Shown: positions 51,101 to 57,763 of the stretch, piece after piece
How the letters are laid out: every line of letters begins with the position of its first letter
Numbering within the stretch: the first letter of the stretch is position 1
NCBI GenBank assembly: GCA_037074705.1
Contig: CM073595.1
Coordinates: forward strand, 22,346,501 to 22,410,500
Length of the DNA stretch: 64,000 nucleotides
Direction: 5' to 3'
Origin: Zhengitettix transpicula
Lineage: Eukaryota > Arthropoda > Insecta > Orthoptera > Tetrigidae
The notes under the pieces: generated by a model
The model's database searches: none
Told to the model about the DNA's origin: nothing
Seen by the model: only the letters and a program-made list of their open reading frames with translations
Made by a program: the position numbers and the translations under genes

Positions 51101-53494
51101 ATCGAAAAGGAAAATGGATAAAATAGACTGAAAATTTGATTACATCTTAATTATAAGAATTGAAAACAGTCTAAAGAAAAGAAATATTTATTAAAAATAA
51201 ATTTATATAGTTGGTAGGAGGGTTTTGTAAAAAAAAACCTGAAGGATAAAATGCGACGGAAGGAAAAGAAGAGAAATAAACTTTTTAAGTGTAAGTTTTT
51301 TTAAATGGTTGTCATTTAGTAATTAGCTATTTTGTATCAATGAAATACTACGTCGATATTTATAAAAAATCAGTTACGAGTTTTAAAACCTACTATTCTT
51401 ATATTTTGACTTTATATTTTTGTAAACAACTTAAACGTTCAGAAACAGCACAGCAAAAATTGGTTCTCCCATTACTTTGGATTACCTGATCCTTTTATCG
51501 CCCACTTTTATGGCCATTTAACGTTGGGGAAAAAATAAAGTACATTTCTACCATATTATTCTTGGTAGAAAATTTGAGTTTTTGTGATAATCAAAATAGT
51601 TGTAGTCTTTAATTTCAAGAATTAGGTTTTAAAGCTACATAAAAAATTCCATTCCATTAGGTTTAAAAGAAATATGCAAAATTTTTGTGCGTGGAAAAAT
51701 GAAAAGACAAGAGGATTAAAGTAGACGTGGCCCCTTTTTAAAACACGATTTATAGTACGTCACAGGCTGAAAATATATACAAACCATGTATCAATACAAC
51801 CAGGGTTAATTGTCAATGAGACAAAAAATTAAAAATCGATATTTTCAAAAGTTTTCACATTTTATAAATTATGTTTAAACAGTAGAAGAGATTTTAAGAT
51901 GATTCTGATCGAAAAGGAAAATGGATAAAATAGACTGAAAATTTGATTACATCTTAATTATAAGAATTGAAAACAGTCTAAAGAAAAGAAATATTTATTA
52001 AAAATAAATTTATAGAGTTGTTGGGAGGTTTTTGTAAAAAAACCCCTGAAGGATAAATGCGACAGAAGGAAAAGAAGAGAAATAAACTTTTTAAGTGTAA
52101 GTTTTTTAAATGGTTGTCATTTAGCAATTATCTATTTTGTATCAATGAAATACTACGTCGAGATTTACAAAAAATTCAGTTACGAGTTTAAAAAGCTACT
52201 ACTTTTATACGATTTTCTTTTTTATAAACAACTTAAACGTTCAGAAACAGCACGGCAAAAATTGGTCCCCCATTACTTCGGATTACCTGATTTATTTATC
52301 GCCCTCAATTTTGACTTGTTATTCGCCGTATTAAATATTACATTTTTTGGCACGTGAAATTTATTTATAAACTTGTCAGTGGTGCCATGTAAAACTGAAT
52401 CGCCGTAGTTGTTTAATCACCAATTTGTATCTGCACGTGGCAGATGTAAATAATTTAGAACAGTTGTTGATGAAGCCTTACTCATCGAAACATGAATAGT
52501 TCTAGGTGTTATTTTTAAGGTTCGTTGTAAAACATCGATGTGTGTAGCTTTAATGTTCGTTTCCGGCTTCCTCGCCAATATTCAGGTAATTTTTTTTTTG
52601 GCAGTGTGATAAATAATAAATATCAGGTGGAAAGGTTTCAAGAAGCTACCAGTATCAAGTAATCAGGAATTTGAGTAACCTTGAGTGGGACAGTCACGTA
52701 AAACTGGTCCCGAGAATCGCCTTATATATCGGGGAAAAAAAAACATTTGTGCGAACGTTATTGATAGTTCGGATCTCTACAGAAGAAGTGCCAATTATTG
52801 CGCGGGGAAGTATTAAGAGCAGTGCTTGTTAAAGGAACCATTGCAGAAAAAAATAATTGGAAAGGCAATGTTGAAGGCGAAGTGATTCGCCAATTTATTT
52901 TTTCCAGGGCGCGCATCACGATCTGAAAGTCAGAGTGAGGACATCAGTAGTGATGATTTGTTGACAGTTGAGATTGAATGATTGCTGTTAGACGTGTAAG
53001 CGCGGTGAAGTGTGGTGCAACGTACTCACCGTAATAGACAGTATATGTTATTGTCGTGGGTTATGCAATACGTTCCGTTATGCAGCCGCTGGACCTTGGT
53101 CCATCTCGAAGTCCCTGATTTTGTTGATTGATTTTAAGCGAGCAAACAATGTATTGTTAGGCCAGCCATAAAAAAAATATATATACTGCTGTGCAATCGT
53201 TAACTGTTTAAAGACTGCCAATAATTGCTACCGTCTGGCAACGCAGTTTTGCGGAACGTGCGCGGAATAATCATGCCGTTTTCAGTTTCAACGGAGGAAA
53301 TAAATGATTGCCATGACTATTACAAGGTGTATACTTACGGCGCTGACGAGGACGAGGCTGGAGGTGTCTGCGGCTGTGGTTCCCTTCCCGTAGGACGCGT
53401 ATGCCAGGATGACGATGGTCGCAGCGAGGCCCAGAGCAGACACGGTGGCCACGCTCAGCGGACGACGCCGGCATCTGCCTACCCAGTCCGCCAT
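21475..53494 (-). CDS. Histidine (prostatic-type) acid phosphatase, membrane-anchored, seven exons, 390 aa
   Basis: Reading order: 53494-53339, 29573-29475, 26160-25921, 23997-23812, 22607-22484, 22413-22202, 21630-21475. All junctions have GT/AG and matching phases. The product has an N-terminal RCRRR plus hydrophobic segment (about residues 13-34: secretion signal or type II anchor), then SSLVLVSA|VFRHGDRSP. That supplies the catalytic RHGxRxP (nucleophile His56), Arg124 in NDRCLMSA, and the acid/base pair His299-Asp300 in YSAHD. Segments such as IWNPNLLWQPIPVHSVP and PGCSSPCLFDEFVKILGP are very close to animal prostatic/lysosomal acid phosphatases. N-glycosylation sequons lie at 208 and 213. 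The enzyme hydrolyses phosphomonoesters in lysosomal or extracellular space. No C-terminal membrane segment is present. Start uncertainty: an in-frame ATG at 53584 would add 30 residues. The link of exon 1 to exon 2 is inferred from phase and fold continuity across a 23,765-nt intron. Confidence 0.85.
22202..22413 (-). CDS. Acid phosphatase exon 6 (catalytic HD pair)
   Basis: Acceptor TTTTAACAG, donor GTATGT, phase 1 in and 0 out. It encodes LVKQMTEHMSDK... then NVFIYSAHDVTIINVLQTLG and DYGAVVLLELH. The HD in YSAHD is the proton donor motif, and the Y-[GA]-[AS] plus hydrophobic strand follows as in relatives. Confidence 0.95.
22484..22607 (-). CDS. Acid phosphatase exon 5
   Basis: Phase 0 in, phase 1 out; acceptor GTCCTACAG and donor GTACGT. 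It encodes EDNGLNLPEWSKSVYPEKIS and then LSLAIGSKTTTMKRLNGG. The LPEW motif is characteristic of the family. It is followed by a 70-nt intron. Confidence 0.9.
23812..23997 (-). CDS. Acid phosphatase exon 4 (cap region)
   Basis: 62 codons, phase 0, acceptor TCTTTTCCAG and donor GTAATT. It encodes LIVMKKPCKKYDIEFRKAYN, a charged helical stretch and HTNYTINNIT with two N-glycosylation sequons. Cys173 occupies the position of a conserved disulphide cysteine. Confidence 0.9.
25921..26160 (-). CDS. Acid phosphatase exon 3
   Basis: 80 codons, phase 0, acceptor TTGTTACAG and donor GTAACT. It encodes KGKMQMYTLGQFLRNRY through QSSANDRCLMSALAFLAGLY and IWNPNLLWQPIPVHSVP. The Arg of NDRCLMS corresponds to the conserved active-site Arg of the family. 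Confidence 0.95.
27525..28380 (-). repeat. GC-rich repeat family A, copy 2, partly tandemly duplicated
   Basis: Reverse orientation relative to copy 1. The segment from GCAAACCCCTCTCCCG (27541) to the CATG after CCCTC (about 27782) recurs at 28131-28380, an offset of about 590 bp, so one complete unit is followed by part of a second. At 27838-27900 two short units CCTGCGAGGG.TATTCTCTC.CAGG lie in tandem. It sits in acid phosphatase intron 2, so any transcript crosses it as intron sequence. Confidence 0.8.
29475..29573 (-). CDS. Acid phosphatase exon 2 (catalytic RHGDRSP)
   Basis: 33 codons, phase 0 at both ends, acceptor TTTTGGCAG and donor GTAAGT. It encodes VFRHGDRSPTWLYPTDPYNS and then a WPDGLGALSN segment. 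It includes the phosphate-binding Arg and nucleophilic His of the histidine phosphatase fold. Confidence 0.95.
29574..31640. other. Start of the giant intron 1, no gene seen
   Basis: G homopolymer near 29845. A GC-richer patch at about 30880-31080 has a short minus frame beginning MEDRSTLGGTVKAREQ, with no family recognised. No other structure supported. Confidence 0.45.
31641..33103. repeat. Satellite-like tandem array, 8 copies of a 183-bp unit
   Basis: The unit starts GAATTCAGATGAATAAATGG and ends CATCGGTCGAGACGAGGAG. Starts are at 31641, 31824, 32007, 32190, 32373, 32555, 32738 and 32921: a constant 183-bp period with one 1-bp deletion in copy 5. Copies differ by only a few substitutions, so the array is young or homogenised. 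It has no coding frame and stops abruptly before a Tc1-like fragment. Confidence 0.97.
33185..33609 (-). pseudogene. Tc1/mariner-type transposase, N-terminal fragment, frameshifted
   Basis: Two overlapping minus frames together resemble a Tc1-like transposase N-terminus. The first starts MGRKSEERLYSLNVQD. The other frame reads NRRATVNQITADLN, GRTVHSMGYARGRAV and EHKDWTVENWQNIMRSVESR. The helix-turn-helix pair plus the ...W...MRSDESRF-like start of the catalytic core is diagnostic, but here the first catalytic Asp is replaced (SVESR) and everything downstream is missing. It is a dead, truncated copy. Confidence 0.75.
33761..34757 (-). mobile_element. LTR-like unit 4, minus orientation
   Basis: TGTAATAAACAACTG at the left and GGCATTACA at the right. 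A PBS-like remnant GCCTCACGTGAAGCGCCA lies near 33826-33843, and TCAGGGCCTCTACTGGGTTTG at about 33968 corresponds to the internal tRNA-Lys-like site. It is joined head-to-head to unit 5 across exactly eight bases, ATATATAT. Confidence 0.55.
34766..35815 (+). mobile_element. LTR-like unit 5, plus orientation
   Basis: Starts TGTAATAATTAAAGGGC. It shares the CATCGTCAGATTTCGATTTC block with units 3 and 8, contains GACCCTGAGATCAAGAG at about 35478, and ends with two PBS-like motifs (after TTACATTTATGGCG and TTACATTTTGGCGTGCC, about 35686-35770). No coding sequence. Confidence 0.55.
35816..35985. repeat. 34-bp perfect inverted repeat around an (AT)n tract
   Basis: 35816-35849 is the exact reverse complement of 35952-35985 (TGTGATGACCACCAATGTG...). 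Between them lies a long (AT)n run and a short non-repeat piece. The right arm is the start of unit 6, so the left arm looks like the end of a matching, otherwise lost partner or a foldback product. Confidence 0.9.
35952..37036 (+). mobile_element. LTR-like unit 6 (composite), plus orientation
   Basis: Runs from TGTGATGACC to TTATTACA and then (AT)n. Its first ~80 bp differ from the other units. After that TAATAATTATGGCCCAGGTA may resume the common head. Positions 36731-36812 are identical over 82 bp to the reverse complement of 40509-40590. No coding sequence is recognised. Confidence 0.45.
37037..37070. repeat. (AT)n microsatellite between two LTR-like units
   Basis: AT run joining the tail of unit 6 to the tail of unit 7, a tail-to-tail arrangement. 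Confidence 0.9.
37071..38241 (-). mobile_element. LTR-like unit 7, minus orientation
   Basis: TGTAATAATC at the left, GGTTATTACA at the right. The internal TCAAAGGTCTTTACTGGGTTTG matches the tRNA-Lys-like site of the other units in degraded form. Near the right end a segment containing CCTCCGACAGTCCAG and CAGAAACAATGCCTC is duplicated with a spacing of about 120 bp (about 38058 and 38186). This is a divergent subfamily at its head. Confidence 0.5.
38249..39616 (+). mobile_element. Non-autonomous Helitron, subfamily 1, apparently full length (1,368 bp)
   Basis: 5' end A|TCTATATAATAAAAAAGG and 3' end GGGCACCCAGCTAG|T. This gives the expected TC start, CTAG (CTRR) end and insertion between A and T. 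The GC-rich hairpin-capable segment TTGGGCAATGCCGGGC directly precedes the 3' end. No terminal inverted repeats, no target duplication and no Rep/helicase frame. It carries a GTATGT microsatellite-like leader. It inserted into an (AT)n tract between LTR-like units. Partial relatives: 13836-14499, 60684-61706 and 61950-62317. Confidence 0.8.
39617..39671. repeat. (TA)n microsatellite
   Basis: TA run starting directly after the Helitron CTAG and ending at TGTAGTGCTC of the next unit. The two halves of one AT tract probably flanked the Helitron insertion point. Confidence 0.9.
39672..41036 (-). mobile_element. LTR-like unit 8 with embedded snap-back repeat, minus orientation
   Basis: Runs from TGTAGTGCTC to ATTATTACA. 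Positions 39998-40015 read ACTCTTAATCTCAGGGTC, an exact 18-nt match to the anticodon arm region of metazoan tRNA-Lys(CUU). Degenerate acceptor-like sequence (GGCCAAAAGTTGGTGAAGC) lies near 39756. The right half contains the inverted repeat listed at 40404-40725, which is probably a separate insertion. It is joined head-to-head to unit 9 across ATATATAT. Confidence 0.5.
40404..40725. repeat. 100-bp inverted repeat, possible Penelope-like terminal structure
   Basis: Arms 40404-40503 and 40626-40725 are reverse complements with about one mismatch. Each arm contains GAAGATGACGACAGAGC and TTAGTCGTCGAAACGTTGCG in opposite senses. Such GATGA...GUCGAAACG blocks recall the hammerhead-like segments in Penelope-like element terminal repeats, but a canonical CUGAUGA core is not present. 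The 122-bp loop includes the segment shared in inverse with 36731-36812. Confidence 0.6.
41045..42160 (+). mobile_element. LTR-like unit 9 with exact tRNA-Lys primer-site sequence
   Basis: Starts TGTAATACTAATTAGAGGCC and ends AATCATTACA. Internal GACCCCGAGAAAAGAG (about 41723) corresponds to the second tRNA-like site. In its 3' part, 42044-42061 reads GCCCCACGTTGGGCGCCA, identical to the last 18 nt of tRNA-Lys(CUU) including CCA. 42111-42126 carries the complementary GCGCCCAACGTGGGGC. These lie in partly inverted copies flanked by TGTAATGATTAAC / GTTAATCATTACA. No coding sequence. Confidence 0.6.
42161..42189. repeat. (AT)n microsatellite
   Basis: AT run directly after the tail of LTR-like unit 9. 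Confidence 0.9.
42190..43544. other. Intron 1 sequence, nothing recognised
   Basis: Contains open frames of up to 106 aa on the minus strand (42139-42435, 42974-43294) without recognisable domains, and a short GT repeat near 43000. Confidence 0.5.
43545..44255 (+). mobile_element. Non-LTR retrotransposon 3' end, copy 1
   Basis: Collinear with 59205-59932: ACAAGAGTTTTGGGATTCAAT, TTTTACTCAGCACAGGAG, TTAGTCTCTGTTGGCCTTTT and a shared 3' terminus GACTAATGGGATAAAATAAA followed by an AAATC-like tail. The coding part at the left is frameshifted here. The rest is 3' UTR. No target-site duplication could be fixed. Confidence 0.7.
44256..44864. other. Intron 1 sequence, nothing recognised
   Basis: AT-rich with no coding or repeat signal I can support. 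Confidence 0.4.
44865..45445. repeat. 24-bp-based minisatellite
   Basis: About two dozen variable units of the type GTTGGAAGAAGGACGTTGAG... and GTTGG.GAACAGACGTGGAAAG, arranged in higher-order blocks. Because the unit is close to a multiple of three, long frames stay open on both strands (319 aa on minus at 44663-45622, 145 aa on plus at 45297-45734). Their products are low-complexity repeats of FQLFPRLS/LLPTV type and are not credible genes. Confidence 0.9.
45446..46984. other. Intron 1 sequence with unassigned open frames
   Basis: The block at 45446-45730 continues open frames out of the minisatellite with ordinary codon composition, and 46087-46660 holds several overlapping frames on both strands. 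I recognise no domain. They could be decayed element coding regions. Confidence 0.35.
46985..47405 (-). repeat. GC-rich repeat family A, copy 3
   Basis: Diverged reverse-orientation copy: AGCCGTGACACCTTGTCCTG..., GGCATACGGGAAGAGTTGTT, GGCGTGGGACAAGGACC, ATCCTTAAATTATAGCCCG, CCCTTGGCTACCTTGCTCTA and AAAGGGGAGTAGCC, in the same order as copy 2. Older than the others by its divergence. Confidence 0.75.
47646..48600 (+). pseudogene. mariner-family transposase pseudogene
   Basis: Fragments in changing frames follow a mariner transposase from end to end: start MVSEKQHFRHLLLFYYRQ, then RQCRNWFAKF-like text, TTREIAERLN, VTGDEK, KKVMQFVWWDFNGIGFF, TINSEVYCHQLDKLND, KRPELSNREGVVFHEDNARS, LVTR and PHPPYSSHLAPSD, then the C-terminal FRSLQN and RGIMFLAKG. 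Multiple frameshifts and stops are present (for example just after GIGFF). The HEDNARSH motif is intact, but the third catalytic region reads YSSHLAPSD where YSPDLAPSD is usual, so the last catalytic Asp is His. It is a dead copy. Terminal inverted repeats were not identified. Confidence 0.9.
48879..49830 (+). repeat. GC-rich repeat family A, copy 4, with six tandem head modules
   Basis: The head module (GACAGGCT.CAT....GGTAATCCACATAGTGGCAACTC to GCCAAGGGTTAACGATTTTT) starts at 48879, 49005, 49122, 49241, 49369 and 49487, a period of 117-128 bp. Only the last one continues into the full family A body, 49595-49830 (GGATCCTACCCGGCAATTCGCC..., CCCACGCCCTTACGATGGCG, GACCAGTTTAGGAGGCAGCT). Module expansion is specific to this copy. 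Confidence 0.9.
49831..50727. other. Intron 1 sequence, nothing recognised
   Basis: AT-rich, no supported coding or repeat signal. Confidence 0.45.
50728..52310. repeat. Large tandem duplication, unit ~782 bp
   Basis: ATGGCCACTTAACGTAGGGG at 50728 and ATGGCCATTTAACGTTGGGG at 51510 begin two collinear copies. Both continue through TACATTTCTACCAT..TATTC, AGGATTAAAGTAG.CGTGGCC, GGAAAAGAAGAGAAATAAAC, AAATACTACGTCGA and AGCAC.GCAAAAATTGGT..C, and end GATTACCTGAT near 51490 and 52290. The copies differ by scattered substitutions and small indels. No gene recognised in either copy. Confidence 0.92.
52311..53338. other. 5' part of intron 1, no gene seen
   Basis: Ordinary AT-rich intron sequence next to the exon 1 donor. 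No repeat or coding signal supported. Confidence 0.4.
53339..53494 (-). CDS. Acid phosphatase exon 1 (signal/anchor and first beta strand)
   Basis: 52 codons from ATG (context GTCGCGATGG) to a GTAAGT donor, phase 0. It encodes MADWVGRCRRRPLSVATVSA, a hydrophobic stretch and TTAADTSSLVLVSA. The last residues supply the strand that precedes VFRHGDRSP in this family. Base composition is much richer in GC and CpG than the rest of the window, as at a promoter-proximal exon. No better partner for its donor, or for the acceptor at 29574, was seen. Confidence 0.75.
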
Positions 53495-53700
53495 CGCGAC
53501 GGCTTCTGGCAACAGTGTGCCTCGGGGCAGGCCTGCCACCTCAACGCATGCACGGCACGCGCTCCTCCGGCACTCGACCGTCATCGCGACGGGCTTCTGG
53601 CAACAGCGCGCCCGCAAACACGCTTGCCACCTCAACGCGGAAACATCACTACGTTCCGAATACCTGGTCACTGCGTCCCCCCCCCCCCCCCGGTTCACTG
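53495..53700 (-). promoter_or_regulatory. GC-rich 5' UTR / promoter-proximal island with duplicated start context
   Basis: A CpG-rich patch upstream of exon 1. About 90 bp including the start codon context is repeated in tandem: the CATCGCGACGGCTTCTGGCA block at 53492 recurs as CATCGCGACGGGCTTCTGGC at 53582. Both carry an ATG, in the same frame. A C homopolymer of about 16 lies near 53677. No TATA box or initiator could be placed with confidence. Confidence 0.5.
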
Positions 53701-54493
53701 AAACCTGCAATTGTTTTTTTTGACAATGGCGTTGAGACATTTGATAAAAAAAAATATCTCCAATTAATGAAATTAAAGTGAAAGACAGAATAAAAAAATT
53801 ATTGTGTGCGTAAACGAGCATCGTTTTACGTAAATATGTAGACGACAATACTGACCAGGCAATATTGCTCTAAATTCAGCAACATTTTCGGCAATATTTC
53901 AGTACTGCCGGGCAATATTTTTCAGTACTGGCCTGGCGTGTTGCCGGTGACATTAACAGAATCCATTTCACGTCTGTGGAACGAACTACTTGCGCTAGGT
54001 TTTGAATGCCTGATAGATTTGTTAGCAGCCGACACCGTATGAAAGTTTGTATGACCTTAAAGGGGAATAATAATGAATCCTTTATTAATATATATGCTGT
54101 AAAAAAACTATTTGGTCTAGAAATTAGAATTTAAATAAGCGAACTCATTTTTAACTGACAGTAGTCTTCCATTTATATGACGTACTTGCTAAATTAAAAC
54201 TCAACTTTTTACGGCAATATGTGGCCGGCAATGTTGCTCTAAATACAGCAACATTTTCGGCAATACATACATATAACCCGGCAATATTTTAGTATTGCAG
54301 TGCAATGTTTGCCAGCGTTCTCAGTACTGGCCGGCGTGTTGCCGGTGACATCGGTCCTGTGTCGAAACTACGGAAACATTGCCGGGCCACAATAGTTCCC
54401 AGACCTCACCTGGAGGTCTCTGTAGTCATTCAACTGTGTTATAAATTAATATTACACTATGTTCCCCGAGTAAAATTGTTCAGTATTCCACTT

Positions 54494-54589
54494 ATGAATT
54501 GGACAAATGAGAAAACTATTGAATTTATCGATGAAGTTCGCTCAAATCCATCATTATGGAACGTGAAGTCGATGGAGATCGCCCAGTGA
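54494..54589 (+). pseudogene. MADF-domain protein fragment of a Harbinger-type element
   Basis: Reads MNWTNEKTIEFIDEVRSNPS then LWNVKS, the start of a MADF (Myb/SANT-like) DNA-binding domain (W..E....I......P.LWN..S). It then breaks, and the rest of the domain is absent. In PIF/Harbinger elements such a protein is the DNA-binding partner of the transposase. Confidence 0.7.
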
Positions 54590-54726
54590 AGAAATATGGT
54601 TGGCAAGCAATAACCAATAAATGACGTACGCGAAAAATAAAAAGAAATAGTAAAGTTAATATATAATTTACAAAATTAATATTTAAAAAATGAAGAGGTC
54701 TAGCCTTTAGAGACTTTAATAAATTC

Positions 54727-54958
54727 ATTTAATCCTTCCATTAAATCTACGCATATTTCTCGAACGATGTGCAAAATAGAACAATCGAATATTCTGTAAA
54801 ATAAATCAAAGATTTTTATAGGAGTATCCGGTCGCCAAGAATCTAAGGCTGATTGCTAATCTTGTAGTGATCGGTATTGCTTTCCTCATCACCGTGTCCT
54901 TTTTCTCAATCATGGGCCAAATTTTTTTAAGCAAATATTCAATGTCGCCTTTCGACAT
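54727..54958 (-). pseudogene. PIF/Harbinger transposase N-terminal fragment
   Basis: 54958-54806 encodes MSKGDIEYLLKKIWPMIEKK then RKAIPITTRLAISLRFLATG and SYKNL before a stop. After a frameshift it continues as a VLHIVREICVDLMEGLNEFI-like segment to about 54727. The pattern F/IEYLL..I.P.I...DT..R.AI....RLA..LRFLATG.SY..L..... I...V..IC is the conserved region ahead of the DDE core (DDE_Tnp_4 type). The catalytic part is missing. Confidence 0.8.
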
Positions 54959-55172
54959 TCTGTAGAAGTTTTTAAATAAGTAAATGTCAAGAATTAATTC
55001 GTTACTTACATTGTGAAGTGTTTCTCGTTTGTTTAAATAAGGTCAAATCAAGGTTCTTCTCTTCTTTAATTTTTTATCACAATTTTATTAAATTTATTGT
55101 TTATAGTCGCGTCAACATAAAAGTCATTGCAGACTTTGCATACCTACTACATGAAATTATTACAATTAATTA

Positions 55173-55370
55173 TTATTGCCTATACATATTATTCTTAGTC
55201 TCAAATTCATTGTCGATATAGATTAGACCTTGAGTGCCGGTTTCCTTGCTAATCTTTAGCAGGTTATTTATCTCCCTTCTCGTGAATTTCTTAATTGTGG
55301 CTCTTTTAGTCCTGTCGTGCTTTGGACAGTCGTAGAGGATATGCTGGATCGTCAGGGCAGCCTTGCATAC
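55173..55370 (-). pseudogene. Non-LTR retrotransposon C-terminal fragment
   Basis: Open frame CKAALTIQHILYDCPKHDRT followed by KRATIKKFTRREINNLLKIS and a stop at 55173-55175. The C..(A)LT..HIL.DCP pattern is the usual zinc-knuckle-like tail of insect LINE ORF2 proteins. Upstream sequence is not in frame. Confidence 0.65.
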
Positions 55371-56773
55371 TTAGATGTAGGATCTAGAGAATAGATACGA
55401 CTGCGTGAGGTTAGAATGGAGATTTCTCAACCACCTGCTGTCTCCGTGACAGGTTGCTAGCGTAGGATATTTCCTTGAAGTTGTCGACTTCCTTGTGCAA
55501 AATTCCTTCTACACTTGTAGCATTTTTCCTCCAGAATTCTGGCAGAGGCTTGTCCCCCATCATTTTTAGTGCGTATTGGACTGCTGTTTATATTCTTCTG
55601 TTGATATGCCTCCACCTTAGTACTTCTGTCCGGCCTTTCGTTTACTCTATTCTTCAGTGTGCCGATATCCATCTTATTATTATCTTATTATTGCTGTTTA
55701 GGACAGCCATAAGGTTTTCTCTGATTTTATTGACGGTAGCATTCCATATCTTTTGGTTGGTTATTTTTATCACAATTAATGCTGCGCTAATAAGCACTTT
55801 ATTTTCGGTCATAATTACTGTACTACGTGTACGCGGGAAATGCTCGTAGCTACACCGTGGCCGGAGTATTGCCGGGATATTGCTGGAAACATATTGCCCG
55901 GCCATGTTTGCCTGAAATACATTGCCGGAAATGTTGCCGGCAATGTGCAATTTGCAATATATTTTAATAATTTTTTCCATTTTAAAGTAATTTAAATTAA
56001 TCAGAAATGAGATATATTGATTTTTGCTCTTAGGTCGGTAATATAGGGATCGGAAATGAATAAAATCGGTTATAAATATCAGTAAAATTTTATATTCCGG
56101 GAACTCGTCGTGCAGGCTGACCTGGATAATTTTTGAATTCTTTATTTCTTATGGTAAAAAGGACTGTTGACGTAGACGTTGATGAGTAGAAAAAACCAAA
56201 AACAGTCTCCAAGTTTATAACTTTATTAAATATATAGTCGGAAGCTTTCAACTCATTGTTATAATCATCCTGAATGAACATTAAAAACGTTACCACTTAT
56301 ATAAAAACATCAAGTTACGAATACATTGCAACACCTTCAGCATAACATACCTTCTTGTCTTATAATTAACATCACATTAACTTTAATAAATATTAGTACC
56401 TATAGGTACTTAGTCACTACTATAAAACTATGTTGTTATTGAACAAGGTCTGTTTTAAAACTGCTCCATTAAGTGGTTCAGTGTGCAGCATTTCAATCGA
56501 AAATCGATACTATAGTAACGAAACTATGGTATCGATTTAACATATTGTTAATAATTATTTAACTATACATATATAAGATTATACATGCATGTAAACATAT
56601 ACACTTCAACAAAGATGCCTAAAATAAATGTTTAAAAAATACAATTTCTTATTATTTTTATTTTTAGATGTTTTACTTATCAATATTTTAAGTATCTCTG
56701 CATATTGTTTTTCTATTTCTGAACCTTCGTTTCTATTATTAACAATATTGTCTCTAAATTATGTCTCTAAAAA

Positions 56774-56833
56774 ATGTCTAGGGTGGTTAGAGTAATAATT
56801 TCTCTAAATTATTACTCTAACCACCCTAGACAT
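56774..56833. repeat. Perfect 27-bp foldback at the Penelope copy junction
   Basis: 56774-56800 (ATGTCTAGGGTGGTTAGAGT...) is the exact reverse complement of 56807-56833, with a 6-nt loop TCTCTA. It marks where the inverted partial copy meets the sense copy. Confidence 0.95.
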
Positions 56834-57763
56834 ATGATAATTAATGTTGCAAACAACCTAATACGTAAAGCTATTTGTATTACTGATACGATTTTTCACT
56901 CCACATTGAAAACTACCATGTTTAATATACTCCAAAATAGTTTTTTCCCCAAGAAAATTACATCTCAATTATGGATAAGTAATATTAAAGAATGGCATAA
57001 TACTAAATTCAACCTGAATAACCAAACTACCAAGGAGCATACTATAGAAGAAGAGACTATTTTTGTTGAAAACAGAGAAAGACTTGTAGACACAGGGAAC
57101 TTTAAAGATCCTACGCAAACTAATATTAAAGCTTAGTTTAAACCAGTATCGATAAATAATACGGACGTTGTTAATACCACAGAAATTTACAAATTACCAG
57201 AAATAACGACGACTGCTGCAGAAAACTTTGACAGAAAACAACCGACGTATTACAACTTTACGTATATAGAAAAATTGACCTTTAAAATTATAGATACCTT
57301 TAGGAAAAATGATGTTAAATTAACCGTTAAACCAGTTAACCATATACAAAACATACTAACGAAGGTTAAGGACAAGACAGAAGAACAGTGGAAGACAAAT
57401 CTGGTATACAGCATCCCATGTATCAATTGCCCGAAAACATATGTAGGTTATACCACAACTAACATCAAAACTAGAATGTATCACCATAAACAAACATTAA
57501 AACCCACAGCCAAAAGCAACACAGCGTTGTCCACCCACACAAAATTGACTAACCACGAATTCGATTTTAATAATATTAAAATATTACATAATAATATTCA
57601 TAAAGTAAAACTTAGAATAGCAGAAGCAATTTATATTAATCTAAACAGAAACAATATTGTTAATAATAGAAACGAAGGATCAGAAATAGAAAAACAATAT
57701 GCAGAGATACTTAAAATATTGATAAGTAAAACATCTAAAAATAAAAATAATAACAAATTGTAA
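56807..57763 (+). pseudogene. Penelope-like ORF C-terminal half (RT thumb/linker plus GIY-YIG nuclease)
   Basis: Starts within the foldback as YSNHPRHMIINVANNLIRKA, the region just after the reverse transcriptase core. The frame is broken by one in-frame stop at 57134-57136 and continues in the same frame through YIEKLTFKIIDTFRKNDVKL and VKPVNHIQNILTKVKDKT to the nuclease. The nuclease has VYSIPCINCPKTYVGYTTTN, with the CxxC pair and Y(V)G of the GIY-YIG fold, R at the TNIKTRMYHHK position, then STHTKLTNHEFDFNNIKILH and a lysine-rich tail. The catalytic RT (YADD region) is missing, so the copy is not autonomous. Confidence 0.85.

Larger units (their letters stand above)
53840..55965. mobile_element. 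PIF/Harbinger-type DNA transposon remnant
   Basis: Bounded and interrupted by related GGC(C)GGCAATGTTGCC-rich blocks at 53840-53960, 54215-54390 and (reverse) 55850-55960, which look like terminal or subterminal repeats. Inside are a MADF-domain fragment (plus) and a transposase fragment (minus), the two-gene content typical of PIF/Harbinger elements. A non-LTR fragment is embedded at 55173-55370. Multiple terminal blocks suggest nested or rearranged copies. The exact ends and the 3-bp target duplication were not resolved. Confidence 0.6.

Noticed and set aside
53225..53701. 158-aa plus-strand frame rich in R, H and A
   Set aside because: Antisense shadow of the GC-rich acid phosphatase exon 1 and its 5' region. 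No splice or domain support on the plus strand.
56090..56296. Short minus frame in the Penelope left arm
   Set aside because: Lies in the inverted terminal repeat. No domain, and equivalent to non-coding sequence at the right end.
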